Source: Leptofilum sp041987425
GTDB taxonomy: Bacteria > Chloroflexota > Anaerolineae > Promineifilales > Promineifilaceae
DNA length: 12,013 nucleotides
NCBI GenBank assembly: GCA_041987425.1
Contig: JBHIWP010000166.1
Span: forward strand, 1-12,013
Direction of reading: 5' to 3'
The stretch's first letter is position 1; each line of letters starts with the position of its first letter. The notes under the pieces are model-generated. The model was not told the origin of the DNA. It ran no database searches and was given only the letters and a program-made list of their open reading frames with translations. The translations under genes and the position numbers were made by a program. Positions 1 through 6,443 of the stretch are shown piece by piece.

Positions 1-1
1 C

Positions 2-295
2 TGGAGCGTTCGCCCGGTGCTGTGGTGGTTTGAAGCCACGCACCGAGGCCACTACTGGCTAAACAGGCTTACGCCAGCACCGCTGCGGCAGTGGCCAGCC
101 CGCCGCCTTTGGGGTTTTGTGTATCCTATAAGCTATATTTTAGCGATAGGCTATCTGGTGCTAATCATCGGCCCATTTGACCAGCGCGATTGGCTGATCT
201 TGGCTACCGTTTCAATTGCCTGGTGGGGAATGTGGGGGTTTTTGGTGTGGCTGTTATGTGGCCTGCCACGTTTTTGGCGCCGCAATCGTCGTTAG
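2..295 (+). CDS. C-terminal part of a small Trp-rich membrane protein (cut by window edge)
   Basis: The reading frame is open to the left edge and ends at TAG 293-295, so this is most likely the C-terminus of a longer gene. A GTG at 17 could be a start for a 92-residue protein, with GGAG at 3-6 ten bases upstream, but nothing proves it. The peptide has two hydrophobic stretches, one beginning VYPISYILAIGYLVLIIG and one beginning WLILATVSIAWWGMWGF, so at least two membrane segments are expected. It ends in a basic tail, RFWRRNRR, which by the positive-inside rule should be cytoplasmic. It is rich in Trp. I do not recognise the family and give no function. The acetyltransferase starts 33 bp downstream on the same strand and could be co-transcribed. 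Confidence 0.5.
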   Translation, partial: WSVRPVLWWFEATHRGHYWLNRLTPAPLRQWPARRLWGFVYPISYILAIGYLVLIIGPFDQRDWLILATVSIAWWGMWGFLVWLLCGLPRFWRRNRR

Positions 296-327
296 CGGGT
301 AGGTGTCATATAGCAGAAAATATTGCA

Positions 328-840
328 ATGATAGACATCATAGAAGTTACCAACCAATCTCAATATCAGGCAATTGAACTGTTGATGCACGAATATATTG
401 CCTGGGATACGGAGCAAACGGCCAGGCTTGGTTTGGATCCAGAACTTTTCCTCAACTTTTATTACGGTGAGGAACCAGACAGCCTGCCAAGCAAGTTCGC
501 GCCGCCGGGCGGCTGCTTACTCCTGGCAAATCTGAATGGTCATCTGGCAGGGTGCGTCGGGTATCGTCAGTTGTCAGAGCACGTTTGTGAATTAAAGCAA
601 CTGTACGTCCGGCCTGAATGCCGCGGACATGGAATAGGCAGAGCGCTTGTAATGGAGCTGCTTCAGCGAGCGCGCTTGGGTGGCTACCAGAAAGTTAAGC
701 TCGAAACGGGAAGCTTCATGACCGCAGCACATTTACTGTATCAATCATTTGGGTTTGAATTCTGCGAACCCTATTTCGAGATACCGGCGACTCTGCGAGA
801 GCTTACGCACTTTATGGAATTATCGCTGAAAGAACAGTGA
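328..840 (+). CDS. GNAT-family N-acetyltransferase
   Basis: A 170-residue protein of normal length for a single-domain GNAT enzyme, which transfers an acetyl group from acetyl-CoA to an amine; the substrate cannot be told from sequence. The beta4-alpha3 acetyl-CoA binding signature is clear: CELKQLYVRPECRGHGIGRA, about residues 87-106, with the R/Q-x-x-G-x-G/A loop as RGHGIG at 99-104. It is followed by a typical helix (LVMELLQRARLGGYQKVKLE) and then the C-terminal A-x-x-L-Y-x-x-x-G-F motif seen as AAHLLYQSFGF. I chose ATG 328 because the N-terminus MIDIIEVTNQSQYQAIELL is a normal GNAT beginning. The frame stays open upstream to an apparent start at 190, but that extension overlaps the preceding gene in another frame and has no GNAT character. 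No good Shine-Dalgarno is visible before 328. The stop TGA abuts the start of the remnant at 841. Confidence 0.9.
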   Translation: MIDIIEVTNQSQYQAIELLMHEYIAWDTEQTARLGLDPELFLNFYYGEEPDSLPSKFAPPGGCLLLANLNGHLAGCVGYRQLSEHVCELKQLYVRPECRGHGIGRALVMELLQRARLGGYQKVKLETGSFMTAAHLLYQSFGFEFCEPYFEIPATLRELTHFMELSLKEQ

Positions 841-1003
841 ATGATGTTACCAGAACAGCGAGACCCCAGGTTCATTACCGTACGCCGCCTGTGCCCAACC
901 CGAGCTGCACCAATTTGAGTGTGGACAACCTAATGACAAACGGCCGTGTCACACCATCGAAATGGCGCACGCTTGGGCACCCCACAAAGTAACAATAACC
1001 AGA
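841..1003 (+). pseudogene. Decayed remnant of an Imm5-like putative immunity protein
   Basis: Two frames, read one after the other, give fragments that match how I remember the family often named 'putative immunity protein' (Imm5-like; many members misannotated as exonuclease SbcC). Frame 1 from ATG 841 reads MMLPEQRDPRFITVRR and then runs into a stop at 916-918; family members commonly start with L-P-x-x-x-D-P-R-F-x-T-x-R-R-G-G. Frame 2 from 887 reads ACAQPELHQFE followed by PNDKRPCHTIEMAHAWA and PHKVTITR, which parallels C-A-E-H-V-L-H-L-F-E, P-x-D-x-R-P-R-x-A-I-E-x-A-R-A-W and the following G-E-V-T-M-T-x-A-R. Some 20 residues between the two blocks are missing, so a frame-changing deletion is inferred near 886. 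After about 1003 the likeness stops, although frame 2 stays open to TAG at 1130. The family parallel is from memory, not a search. The alternative is non-coding sequence with a chance resemblance. Confidence 0.5.
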
Positions 1004-1035
1004 TTAATCTTCGATAACGAAAATCAGTTCACGGA

Positions 1036-1063
1036 TTGCAAAATTTACAGCAATTCTTATACT
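1036..1063 (+). promoter_or_regulatory. Candidate sigma-70 type promoter for the ExoD-family gene
   Basis: TTGCAA (1036-1041), a 16-bp spacer and TATACT (1058-1063) make a plausible -35/-10 pair in the AT-rich part of the gap upstream of the ExoD-like gene. It would give a leader of about 140 bases before the GTG at 1208. Only base matches support it. The rest of the gap, about 1064-1189, holds nothing else I can name. Confidence 0.35.
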
Positions 1064-1193
1064 TTGCGAACTCACTATTTTTCCCGGCTATCTCATTTAC
1101 AAAGCAGGAAATCAGGGGGTGGCAATGTGTAGTATCACTATTGCTAACTTTCACTTGGCCTAGAAATAACTCTGAAGCAAATTAGGAATTTGC

Positions 1194-1198
1194 AAAGG
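1194..1198 (+). promoter_or_regulatory. Ribosome binding site AAAGG that favours GTG 1208
   Basis: AAAGG lies 9 bases before the GTG at 1208. The competing TTG at 1190 has an AGGA only two bases upstream (1184-1187), too close for normal initiation. The site therefore favours 1208 as the start of the ExoD-family gene. Confidence 0.45.
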
Positions 1199-1207
1199 CA
1201 TCAATTT

Positions 1208-1867
1208 GTGGATCATATTCATCTGACGGAAAACACAGAAGCCGCTTTAGAAGCGGAATCGCTCGGGAAAAAAATTGAGTTGATAATCCTTGGGCTACCG
1301 CCCAGCGAAGTAACGCTAAACGAAATCATGGCTATCGTGGGCGCGGATAGCCTGATGCTGCTCACTATCTTCCTTTCCCTAATTTTTATTGTTCCGGTTT
1401 CCATCCCCGGTGTAAGCACCGTGTTTGGCTCCGGTATCATCCTCATCGGCCTCACTCGGATGCTCAACCGCCAACCGTGGCTGCCCAAAACTATTGGCAA
1501 TCGCAAATTATCGTCTGAAAAATTACGCGAAGCGTTTGAACGAGCGCTCAAATGGTTTGAGAGATTAGAAAAGGTAAGCCGCCCACACCGCCTGCCTGCC
1601 GCAACCTCGGATGGGCTGATAACGCTGTTCAACAATCTGTCCTTCATCTTCGCGGGCCTATTGCTCATGGCGCCGTTTGGATTTGTGCCATTCAGCAACA
1701 CAATTCCCGCGCTTGCCCTCATCTTCCTTTCCGTAGGCATGATGCAGCGGGATGGGCTTTTTATTCTGTTGGGTTATCTTTCCAACGCTGCCACGCTTCT
1801 CTACTTTGCCATTCTGATTGCCGCTGGCACATTTTCGATTCATGAGTTCTTTCAGTTCCTAAATTAG
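1208..1867 (+). CDS. ExoD-family (exopolysaccharide synthesis ExoD) integral membrane protein
   Basis: About 219 residues from GTG 1208, or 225 if the in-frame TTG at 1190 is used. The order of elements matches the ExoD family: an N-terminal part with VTLNEIMAIVGADSLMLLTIF; a first hydrophobic block containing VSIPGVSTVFGSGIILIGLTRM; the conserved N/R-Q-P-W-L-P (RQPWLPKTIG); an amphipathic stretch LSSEKLREAFERALKWFERLEKVSRPH; then two to three more membrane segments with the typical NTIPALALIFLSVGMMQRDGLFILLGYL near the end. ExoD was first described in Sinorhizobium as affecting exopolysaccharide production and alkali tolerance; its biochemical role is not established, so only the family name is safe. 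It sits alone between a pseudogene remnant and an unassigned large gene, 192 bp from the latter, with no polysaccharide genes in view. Confidence 0.85.
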   Translation: MDHIHLTENTEAALEAESLGKKIELIILGLPPSEVTLNEIMAIVGADSLMLLTIFLSLIFIVPVSIPGVSTVFGSGIILIGLTRMLNRQPWLPKTIGNRKLSSEKLREAFERALKWFERLEKVSRPHRLPAATSDGLITLFNNLSFIFAGLLLMAPFGFVPFSNTIPALALIFLSVGMMQRDGLFILLGYLSNAATLLYFAILIAAGTFSIHEFFQFLN

Positions 1868-2059
1868 GCAATTGGCAAATCCCCTGTTTTAAGTTGCTGT
1901 TATTTTTTGTATACTGTTTGCGGGCGCTTTTCTACTCTGCTCTAAGCGACGCACACCTGGTCCTGCAACCTTGACAGTTCGCGCCGCCTTCGTTCGCCCT
2001 CATGGCTGATATCCCACAACGCGGAACACACCCACATTTATCGTGAAATAGAGGAACCT

Positions 2060-4264
2060 ATGGTCGATCAATCAAGAGTTACTTCCGGCTTTGATGTCGA
2101 GTTTCTGATGAGCGAGGCGTTTATTCACTATTTTTTGCTTTGCTCTATGGAAACCGGCTCCATTCCCTGGTGGTCTGAATCCAGCGGGGTAGATGAGAAT
2201 GGCGTTCCCTTCCACCGCGCCACGATTACCCACCCACATGCGGAGCTACAAGAGCAACGGCTCTATCCCGTACACCCGGATTTTGTTGGCAACGAACATC
2301 CTTTTCAAGAAATTGTAGAAACAGTCTACTCATTTCAGGCTGATGAGTTCAAGGTCAACATCTTGCCAGACGGTGACCTGGGAGCCGATATTCTTTTAAC
2401 CATATTTCCCAGCGTGATTGATTTACTGCCCCAGCCGCCGGTGGTGCTTATCGAAAATCTACTTGCAGCACATTTGCACATCAGCTTCACCGTTGTATTC
2501 GATACCGGGCAAGACGGTCTGTTAAACAATATTGGCGTGGAAATAATCCTGCTAGATATTTCTGGCCCGCTCATTGACGCGGCCGAATCGCTGGGTGCGT
2601 CAAAAGAAGAAATTCTGGCAGAGATGAAATCGCAGATCGACCGGCGCGTGCCCTTTAGCCTTGCTGGCGGCGGCAGCGTACAGCGCATTGAAACCCGTAA
2701 ATTTTTGGATGACCCAGACAGGCCAAATGCAATCGGCGTTTACATTAATCTGGCCCTGCAAAGCAGCCCGGATCCTACGTCGCTGCTGCCGGATCGTGGT
2801 GATAGCAGCCTGGCGCAGAATTTTCTGGAGCCTGAAGCCAAAATGGCTTTTGCCTTTCCCACAGAAACATATGCCAGGTTAAGCGACGACTTTAAATTCA
2901 AGATGGCGGTGCCCAAGCCCGACGAGCCCGGTGAGTTTCACTTCCCCCTGATGGATGGCGATGACCAGGTCGGCAAGATCAAAGACATTTCAGTGCGTCC
3001 AGAAATCATTGCCGGTGCTAACCAACCCCCTACCTTTACCAATGTGCTCGTGATCGATATCCATGGTGAGTACGCCATCGAAAATTTCTTCGACCCGGAT
3101 TTCCACATGAAAATCCGCCTGGTGCCAAGCGTCAAGGAAAAAGGCGTCTTCGATTTTGAGGTCGATTTTGACCTGGAGCTAAGCCTGGCAGCGCGTCTGG
3201 TGGCAATTTTCTTGAGCACGGCCCTCACGTTCGTCATGCCAAAACTTGGACTTTCTCTACTCTTTTTGTCGCTAATAACCATTGAGATTATCGAGCGAAT
3301 TGGCGAAGGCGTAGCCCAGTCCTCGGTTCAGGCCCAGCTAGACCGGACCTCGTTTCTAGACACCTTACCTCATAAGCTGACCGTGGAAGTTCGGCGTTGG
3401 GATCCGCTGTACGCTACCCATCACCGCGTCGAAACGGCCGATGTCAACATTCAGGTCAATCAGCATGGTCTTGCGTTCGATGCGAAAAACGTGTTTATCG
3501 GCCGTAGATTCCAACCGCTGCAAAATATGGTGATTCGTTCTGAAACGCGAGATGCCGATAATGTCGTAAGCGGTTTAGTCTACCGGGCCAACGATATTGG
3601 CCCTTTCCTTAACAATGACCTGGTAAACGTTTTTGCGGCAACAGACCGCATGCCCTTTGTTCAGCTTCTTCAGCCGCAAGGGGATATTGAATCCCACCGC
3701 GTTTCGCTGACGATAGACCACGTGCTAGCCCGTATTGCGGCTCAGGATCGCCACATTAAGGAGCTGGATTATTTGCCTAAGAAAGTCTCTGTGATTGACC
3801 ATCAGATCTACCAGATATTAACAGTATCCCAAACTGAAGTTCCAGAAATTGAAAGCCTCAGCCGTAGGCGGCTGCGCAACGAACTGCGCAACTCAAATGG
3901 TGTGGCGTTCCGGCAACAGGCCATTGATGAACTGCAAGCAGAACTGGGCCGGGAACCGACCGAAGAGGAAATCAACGTGCGATTCAATGCAATTCTGGAA
4001 AACGCTGTAAAAGGGGCGCTGCCGGGTAGAGTGCGTGCGGAGCTAGACACCCGCATGAAGTTTGATCTGGAACCGCATGAATTTGCGGAGCTGCAGAAGC
4101 AAAAGATTTTAGTATTGGGGCGAAACCACCTGGTAATACGTAAAATGACCAGAAACGGAAAGGTCACTATCTATTATCGGGATTATGAACGGCCGTTTGA
4201 ACCAAATACAGATAAACGTGATAATTTATTGTCCTTACCCCGGTATGTGCACACGGAAAGTTGA
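2060..4264 (+). CDS. Large protein of unknown function, beta-rich with a central hydrophobic hairpin
   Basis: A 734-residue protein I do not recognise. ATG 2060 is supported by GAGGAA at 2051-2056, and codon use is like that of the neighbours. There is no signal peptide: the N-terminus is polar (VDQSRVTSGFDVEF). It starts with a G-F-D-V-x-F-x-x-S-x-A-F-I-x-x-x-L pattern (residues 9-27), loosely like the opening of TULIP/P47-type lipid-binding proteins; this is a pattern impression only. Residues about 50-370 alternate hydrophobic and polar residues as in beta sheet, for example NVLVIDIHGEYAIENFF and GVFDFEVDFDLEL. Residues about 380-411 are strongly hydrophobic, broken by M-P-K-L-G at 393-397, suggesting a membrane or core helical hairpin. 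The C-terminal third is charged and partly helical and includes the stretch AELGREPTEEEINVRF. It contains CGGCCG sites at 2580, 3435, 3499 and 4190. Flanking genes give no hint of role. Confidence 0.8.
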   Translation: MVDQSRVTSGFDVEFLMSEAFIHYFLLCSMETGSIPWWSESSGVDENGVPFHRATITHPHAELQEQRLYPVHPDFVGNEHPFQEIVETVYSFQADEFKVNILPDGDLGADILLTIFPSVIDLLPQPPVVLIENLLAAHLHISFTVVFDTGQDGLLNNIGVEIILLDISGPLIDAAESLGASKEEILAEMKSQIDRRVPFSLAGGGSVQRIETRKFLDDPDRPNAIGVYINLALQSSPDPTSLLPDRGDSSLAQNFLEPEAKMAFAFPTETYARLSDDFKFKMAVPKPDEPGEFHFPLMDGDDQVGKIKDISVRPEIIAGANQPPTFTNVLVIDIHGEYAIENFFDPDFHMKIRLVPSVKEKGVFDFEVDFDLELSLAARLVAIFLSTALTFVMPKLGLSLLFLSLITIEIIERIGEGVAQSSVQAQLDRTSFLDTLPHKLTVEVRRWDPLYATHHRVETADVNIQVNQHGLAFDAKNVFIGRRFQPLQNMVIRSETRDADNVVSGLVYRANDIGPFLNNDLVNVFAATDRMPFVQLLQPQGDIESHRVSLTIDHVLARIAAQDRHIKELDYLPKKVSVIDHQIYQILTVSQTEVPEIESLSRRRLRNELRNSNGVAFRQQAIDELQAELGREPTEEEINVRFNAILENAVKGALPGRVRAELDTRMKFDLEPHEFAELQKQKILVLGRNHLVIRKMTRNGKVTIYYRDYERPFEPNTDKRDNLLSLPRYVHTES

Positions 4265-4312
4265 TGCGAAACGAGGATCGCCGCTGACAGGCACCGCTTG
4301 ACGCAGAAATGA

Positions 4313-4330
4313 CGCCACGCTGTCGTGGCG
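4313..4330 (+). promoter_or_regulatory. Perfect 7-bp hairpin between the 734-residue gene and the XRE-DUF805 gene
   Basis: CGCCACG (4313-4319), loop CTGT, then CGTGGCG (4324-4330). No T-run follows on either side, so it is not a standard intrinsic terminator. It lies 72 bases upstream of the XRE-DUF805 start and 20 bases before a TATACT at 4350-4355, so it could equally be an operator for the XRE protein. Its role is unproven. Confidence 0.35.
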
Positions 4331-4401
4331 AAGGCACCGAATTCTCGACTATACTTTGTCTGGTTTTATTAACCGCGACAATATCATTGAGGAAATAATA
4401 G

Positions 4402-4947
4402 ATGAAAATTGATTCAAACCTGATAAAGAAGCTGCGTGCGGCCAAAGGCTGGTCACAAGAGCAGCTTAGTGAGGTGTGCGGGTTAAGCCTGCGCACAGTT
4501 CAGCGATTAGAAAACGGTGGCAACGCTTCTATTGAATCCGTGCGAGCACTGGCCGCAGCCTTTAGCATTGAGCCCACTGAGCTAATGCTTAGCGAAACAG
4601 AGACGGCTCAAACACCGCTAGATGCGGTGGCAACCGGACTTCGTGAGTTTGCCAACTTCTCTGGCACGGCAACACGCTTCGAATATTGGTGGTTTTTCCT
4701 GTTTGTGGTGCTGGTTTTGGCCGTTGCCACCATCGTCCACGAGAAAGCAAACCAAATTGTCAGCGTGATTCTGCTGCTGCCCTTGATTGCCGCTGGCACC
4801 CGACGGCTAAACGACATCGGCCGCAGCGGTTGGTGGCAGCTCTTCTTTTTTGTGCCGTTTGGGCAAATTGTTGTCCTCTATCTGATGGCACAAAAAAGCG
4901 ACGCCGATTTTAATCAGCCAATGACCAACAATTTAGACGCCGCCTGA
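4402..4947 (+). CDS. XRE-family helix-turn-helix domain fused to a DUF805 membrane domain
   Basis: A 181-residue protein in two parts. Residues about 6-63 are a Cro/CI-type (XRE) DNA-binding domain: LIKKLRAAKGWSQEQLSEVC then GLSLRTVQRLENG, the turn and recognition helix, followed by the usual A-L-A-x-x-F-x-x-x-P-T-E-L. Residues about 81-170 are a DUF805 domain: F-S-G-T-A-T-R-F-E-Y-W-W-F-F near the start, a membrane segment LFVVLVLAVATIVH, another IVSVILLLPLIAAG, the conserved R-R-L-N-D-I-G-R-S-G-W-W, and a last membrane segment LFFFVPFGQIVVLYLMA. The likely product is a regulator tethered to the inner membrane with the DNA-binding part in the cytoplasm; target and signal are unknown. GAGGAA (4389-4394) lies 7 bases before ATG 4402, a good start. 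The gene ends 33 bp from the convergent KDPG-like gene, with no obvious terminator in between. Confidence 0.88.
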   Translation: MKIDSNLIKKLRAAKGWSQEQLSEVCGLSLRTVQRLENGGNASIESVRALAAAFSIEPTELMLSETETAQTPLDAVATGLREFANFSGTATRFEYWWFFLFVVLVLAVATIVHEKANQIVSVILLLPLIAAGTRRLNDIGRSGWWQLFFFVPFGQIVVLYLMAQKSDADFNQPMTNNLDAA

Positions 4948-4980
4948 CCAGGCAATGTCCCAAAAGCATTATCTCCGGGG

Positions 4981-5649
4981 CTAGTGAGCGCCATTTTGCA
5001 GGCGTTTTGCTGGCCCCTCACCGCTTTCTTGCCACGCTCTGGCAAATCGCCTGGCCTGCGTGATCAGATCAGCCATTGTTTGCTTTGGGCCAGCGAATAG
5101 TGGTGTGCCGACAACCAGCGCCGCTGCACCTGCCAGCCGGTAGCTGCTCACGTCCTCGGGCTGGAGTACTGTTTCTACAACAATGTTTAGGTCGGGCTGC
5201 ACCTGGCGGATCGCCCGCACGTAATCGGACCCGGCGGGGCCGCCGGTGCGCAGACGGATACTGCCACACCCCTTTTGCTGCGCCGCCTGGGCGGCCAAAA
5301 CGCTAATGACCCCCGGCAAATAGGCCAAGCCGCTGGTCCGGCAGCCGGATACCAGGGCGTCATCAAGCCGCGCGGAAGAGATATAGTCAATGGGGCTGTT
5401 TTGTAGGGATTGGAGCTGAACGGCCGTTTCTACCCCGCTCACCCCAATCAACAGCTTGTCCCCGGCCCGCTGGCGCAAATCGTGCAGCAGTTGGAGCAGC
5501 TCGGCACCGCCAAAGGCCACGTCCACGGCCAAAATAGGCGAAGCCAGCAGCGCATCGGCAATCGGAACAATCGTCGCCAGCGGTAAATCTCCCGGCAGCG
5601 CCACCACAATCCCCGCTTCCTTCAATTTCTCAATAGTCGTTGCTTCCAT
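4981..5649 (-). CDS. Divergent KDPG/KHG-aldolase-like TIM-barrel protein, catalytic Lys replaced
   Basis: A 222-residue protein whose plan follows the Eda (2-keto-3-deoxy-6-phosphogluconate aldolase) barrel: AGIVVAL at 12-18 (family G-V-V-x-V-I-R), AVDVAF at 41-46 (family I-E-V-T), IDYISSARLDDALV at 87-100 (family F-I-V-S-P-x-x-x-x-x-V), LPGV at 111-114 (family P-G-V), then GSIRLRTGGPAGSDYVRAI at 129-147 (family K-F-F-P-A-x-x-x-G-G-x-x-x-L-K-A-I), and GAAALVVGTPLF at 174-185 (family G-A-x-A-V-G-x-G-S-x-L). The position of the Schiff-base lysine is Arg132 and the catalytic Glu of E-V-T is Asp43. It is therefore probably not a working class I aldolase; a changed activity or ligand-binding role is possible. 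The barrel family is inferred from pattern. ATG 5649 has no clear Shine-Dalgarno, and the leader is very AT-rich. It lies 81 bp after the prepilin peptidase stop. Confidence 0.72.
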   Translation of the reverse strand: MEATTIEKLKEAGIVVALPGDLPLATIVPIADALLASPILAVDVAFGGAELLQLLHDLRQRAGDKLLIGVSGVETAVQLQSLQNSPIDYISSARLDDALVSGCRTSGLAYLPGVISVLAAQAAQQKGCGSIRLRTGGPAGSDYVRAIRQVQPDLNIVVETVLQPEDVSSYRLAGAAALVVGTPLFAGPKQTMADLITQARRFARAWQESGEGPAKRLQNGAH

Positions 5650-5660
5650 AATTTAATATT

Positions 5661-5734
5661 TTTTACCGCAAAGTACGCCAGGAACGCAAAGGTTTTTTAT
5701 CATTCTCTGCGTACTTTGCGTCCATTGCGGTTAA
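5661..5734. repeat. Inverted repeat built from CGCAAAG/TACGC units
   Basis: The left arm reads ACCGCAA at 5665-5671, then AG-TACGC and GG-AACGCAAAGG up to 5692. The right arm, read on the - strand from 5734, gives TTAACCGCAA, then TGGACGC, then AAAGTACGCAGAG. The two arms carry the same series of units in opposite orientation, around a short AT-rich centre (TTTTTTATCATTC). The block fills almost the whole space between two - strand genes and supplies the stop codon (TTA at 5731-5733 on +) of the prepilin peptidase. Runs of CGCAAAG-type units occur as intergenic repeats in many environmental genomes. Read on the - strand it folds into an imperfect stem, so it may end or weaken transcription before the KDPG-like gene. 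No canonical T-run follows it. Confidence 0.7.
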
Positions 5735-6414
5735 TTTATGAACTGCTGAATGTACTGCGCACCCCAGATGAGCATGATGATGCCACCCAGCGCCAGGTAT
5801 TGGCCGTAGGGCAGTGCCGTGTCGCGGTTTACGCGGCGGCTGAGCAGTAGCAGCAGGGAGAAGATTCCGCCGAGAAAGATGCCCAAAATTAGAGCAAAAA
5901 AGATGCGGTGGAAGCCCAGCATGGCCCCCATGAGCATCGCCAGCTTCACGTCCCCCGCTCCCAACGCCCCGCGCCCCGGCCCGTAAATGAGCTGGGCCAC
6001 CCAGTAGAGCAGGAAGAAAACGGCATAACCGGCAATAGCTCCTACCACCGCCAGCCGGATGTTATTCTCTTGTGGACTAACAATCAGGCTGGTGAGCAGG
6101 GCAATAACGGCCGCAGGAATCGTCACCACGTCAAAAATGAGCTTGTGCTCTAAATCGGTGACAATAATCAAAATAAGAACGGAAATATGAAAGCTGTTGA
6201 CGGCCGCATCCACTACAGTCTCAAAAAAGAAGGGCAGGCTGCCCAAAACAAGTGGCGTGAAGATGAAGACGAGAAGCGGCCGTTTGCGCTGCGACCAGCC
6301 CCACGTGTGCCACTGCGGGCGCAACGGCGTGTGAGACGAGGGCAAATAATCGGCCAACATATTAATGATAACAGCCGCCAGCAGACCGAACAGGAAAAAG
6401 ATGAGGTTAAGCAT
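5731..6414 (-). CDS. Type IV prepilin peptidase-like aspartic protease (A24 family), no Cys domain
   Basis: A 227-residue integral membrane protein with the two conserved aspartates of prepilin peptidases: D87 in IIVTDLEHKLI (D-x-x-x-x-x-I-P type region) and D155 in GALGAGDVKLAMLMGAMLG, the G-x-G-D motif. Such enzymes cut the leader of type IV pilin and type II secretion pseudopilin precursors at the inner membrane. Seven or so hydrophobic segments are seen. The N-terminal part keeps the first membrane helix and an L-P (INMLADYLP) but the cytoplasmic loop has no C-x-x-C pairs; indeed the protein has no cysteine at all, so the zinc-binding N-methylation domain of PilD is absent or reduced. The start ATG 6414 is 29 bp after the patatin stop without a clear Shine-Dalgarno, so translation probably depends on the upstream gene. 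No pilin genes are in the window. Confidence 0.9.
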   Translation of the reverse strand: MLNLIFFLFGLLAAVIINMLADYLPSSHTPLRPQWHTWGWSQRKRPLLVFIFTPLVLGSLPFFFETVVDAAVNSFHISVLILIIVTDLEHKLIFDVVTIPAAVIALLTSLIVSPQENNIRLAVVGAIAGYAVFFLLYWVAQLIYGPGRGALGAGDVKLAMLMGAMLGFHRIFFALILGIFLGGIFSLLLLLSRRVNRDTALPYGQYLALGGIIMLIWGAQYIQQFIN

Positions 6415-6443
6415 GGGGGAATTATAACGATGAAAGTAGGGTT

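Noticed and set aside
190..327. N-terminal extension of the acetyltransferase frame
   Set aside because: It overlaps the upstream membrane protein in another frame and has no GNAT features; ATG 328 gives the normal family start.
1868..2059. Possible small gene or RNA in the gap before the 734-residue gene
   Set aside because: No credible frame, hairpin or known motif apart from the TATACT at 1910 and the ribosome binding site at 2051.
3937..4000. Stretch AELGREPTEEEINVRF, which looks like the region-3 motif of sigma-70 factors
   Set aside because: Only this short helix agrees. No region 2 or 4 helices are present and the protein is otherwise beta-rich and hydrophobic; chance or a common helix type is more likely.
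4948..4980. Shared terminator between the convergent XRE-DUF805 and KDPG-like genes
   Set aside because: The 33-bp gap has no inverted repeat or T-run that I can see.
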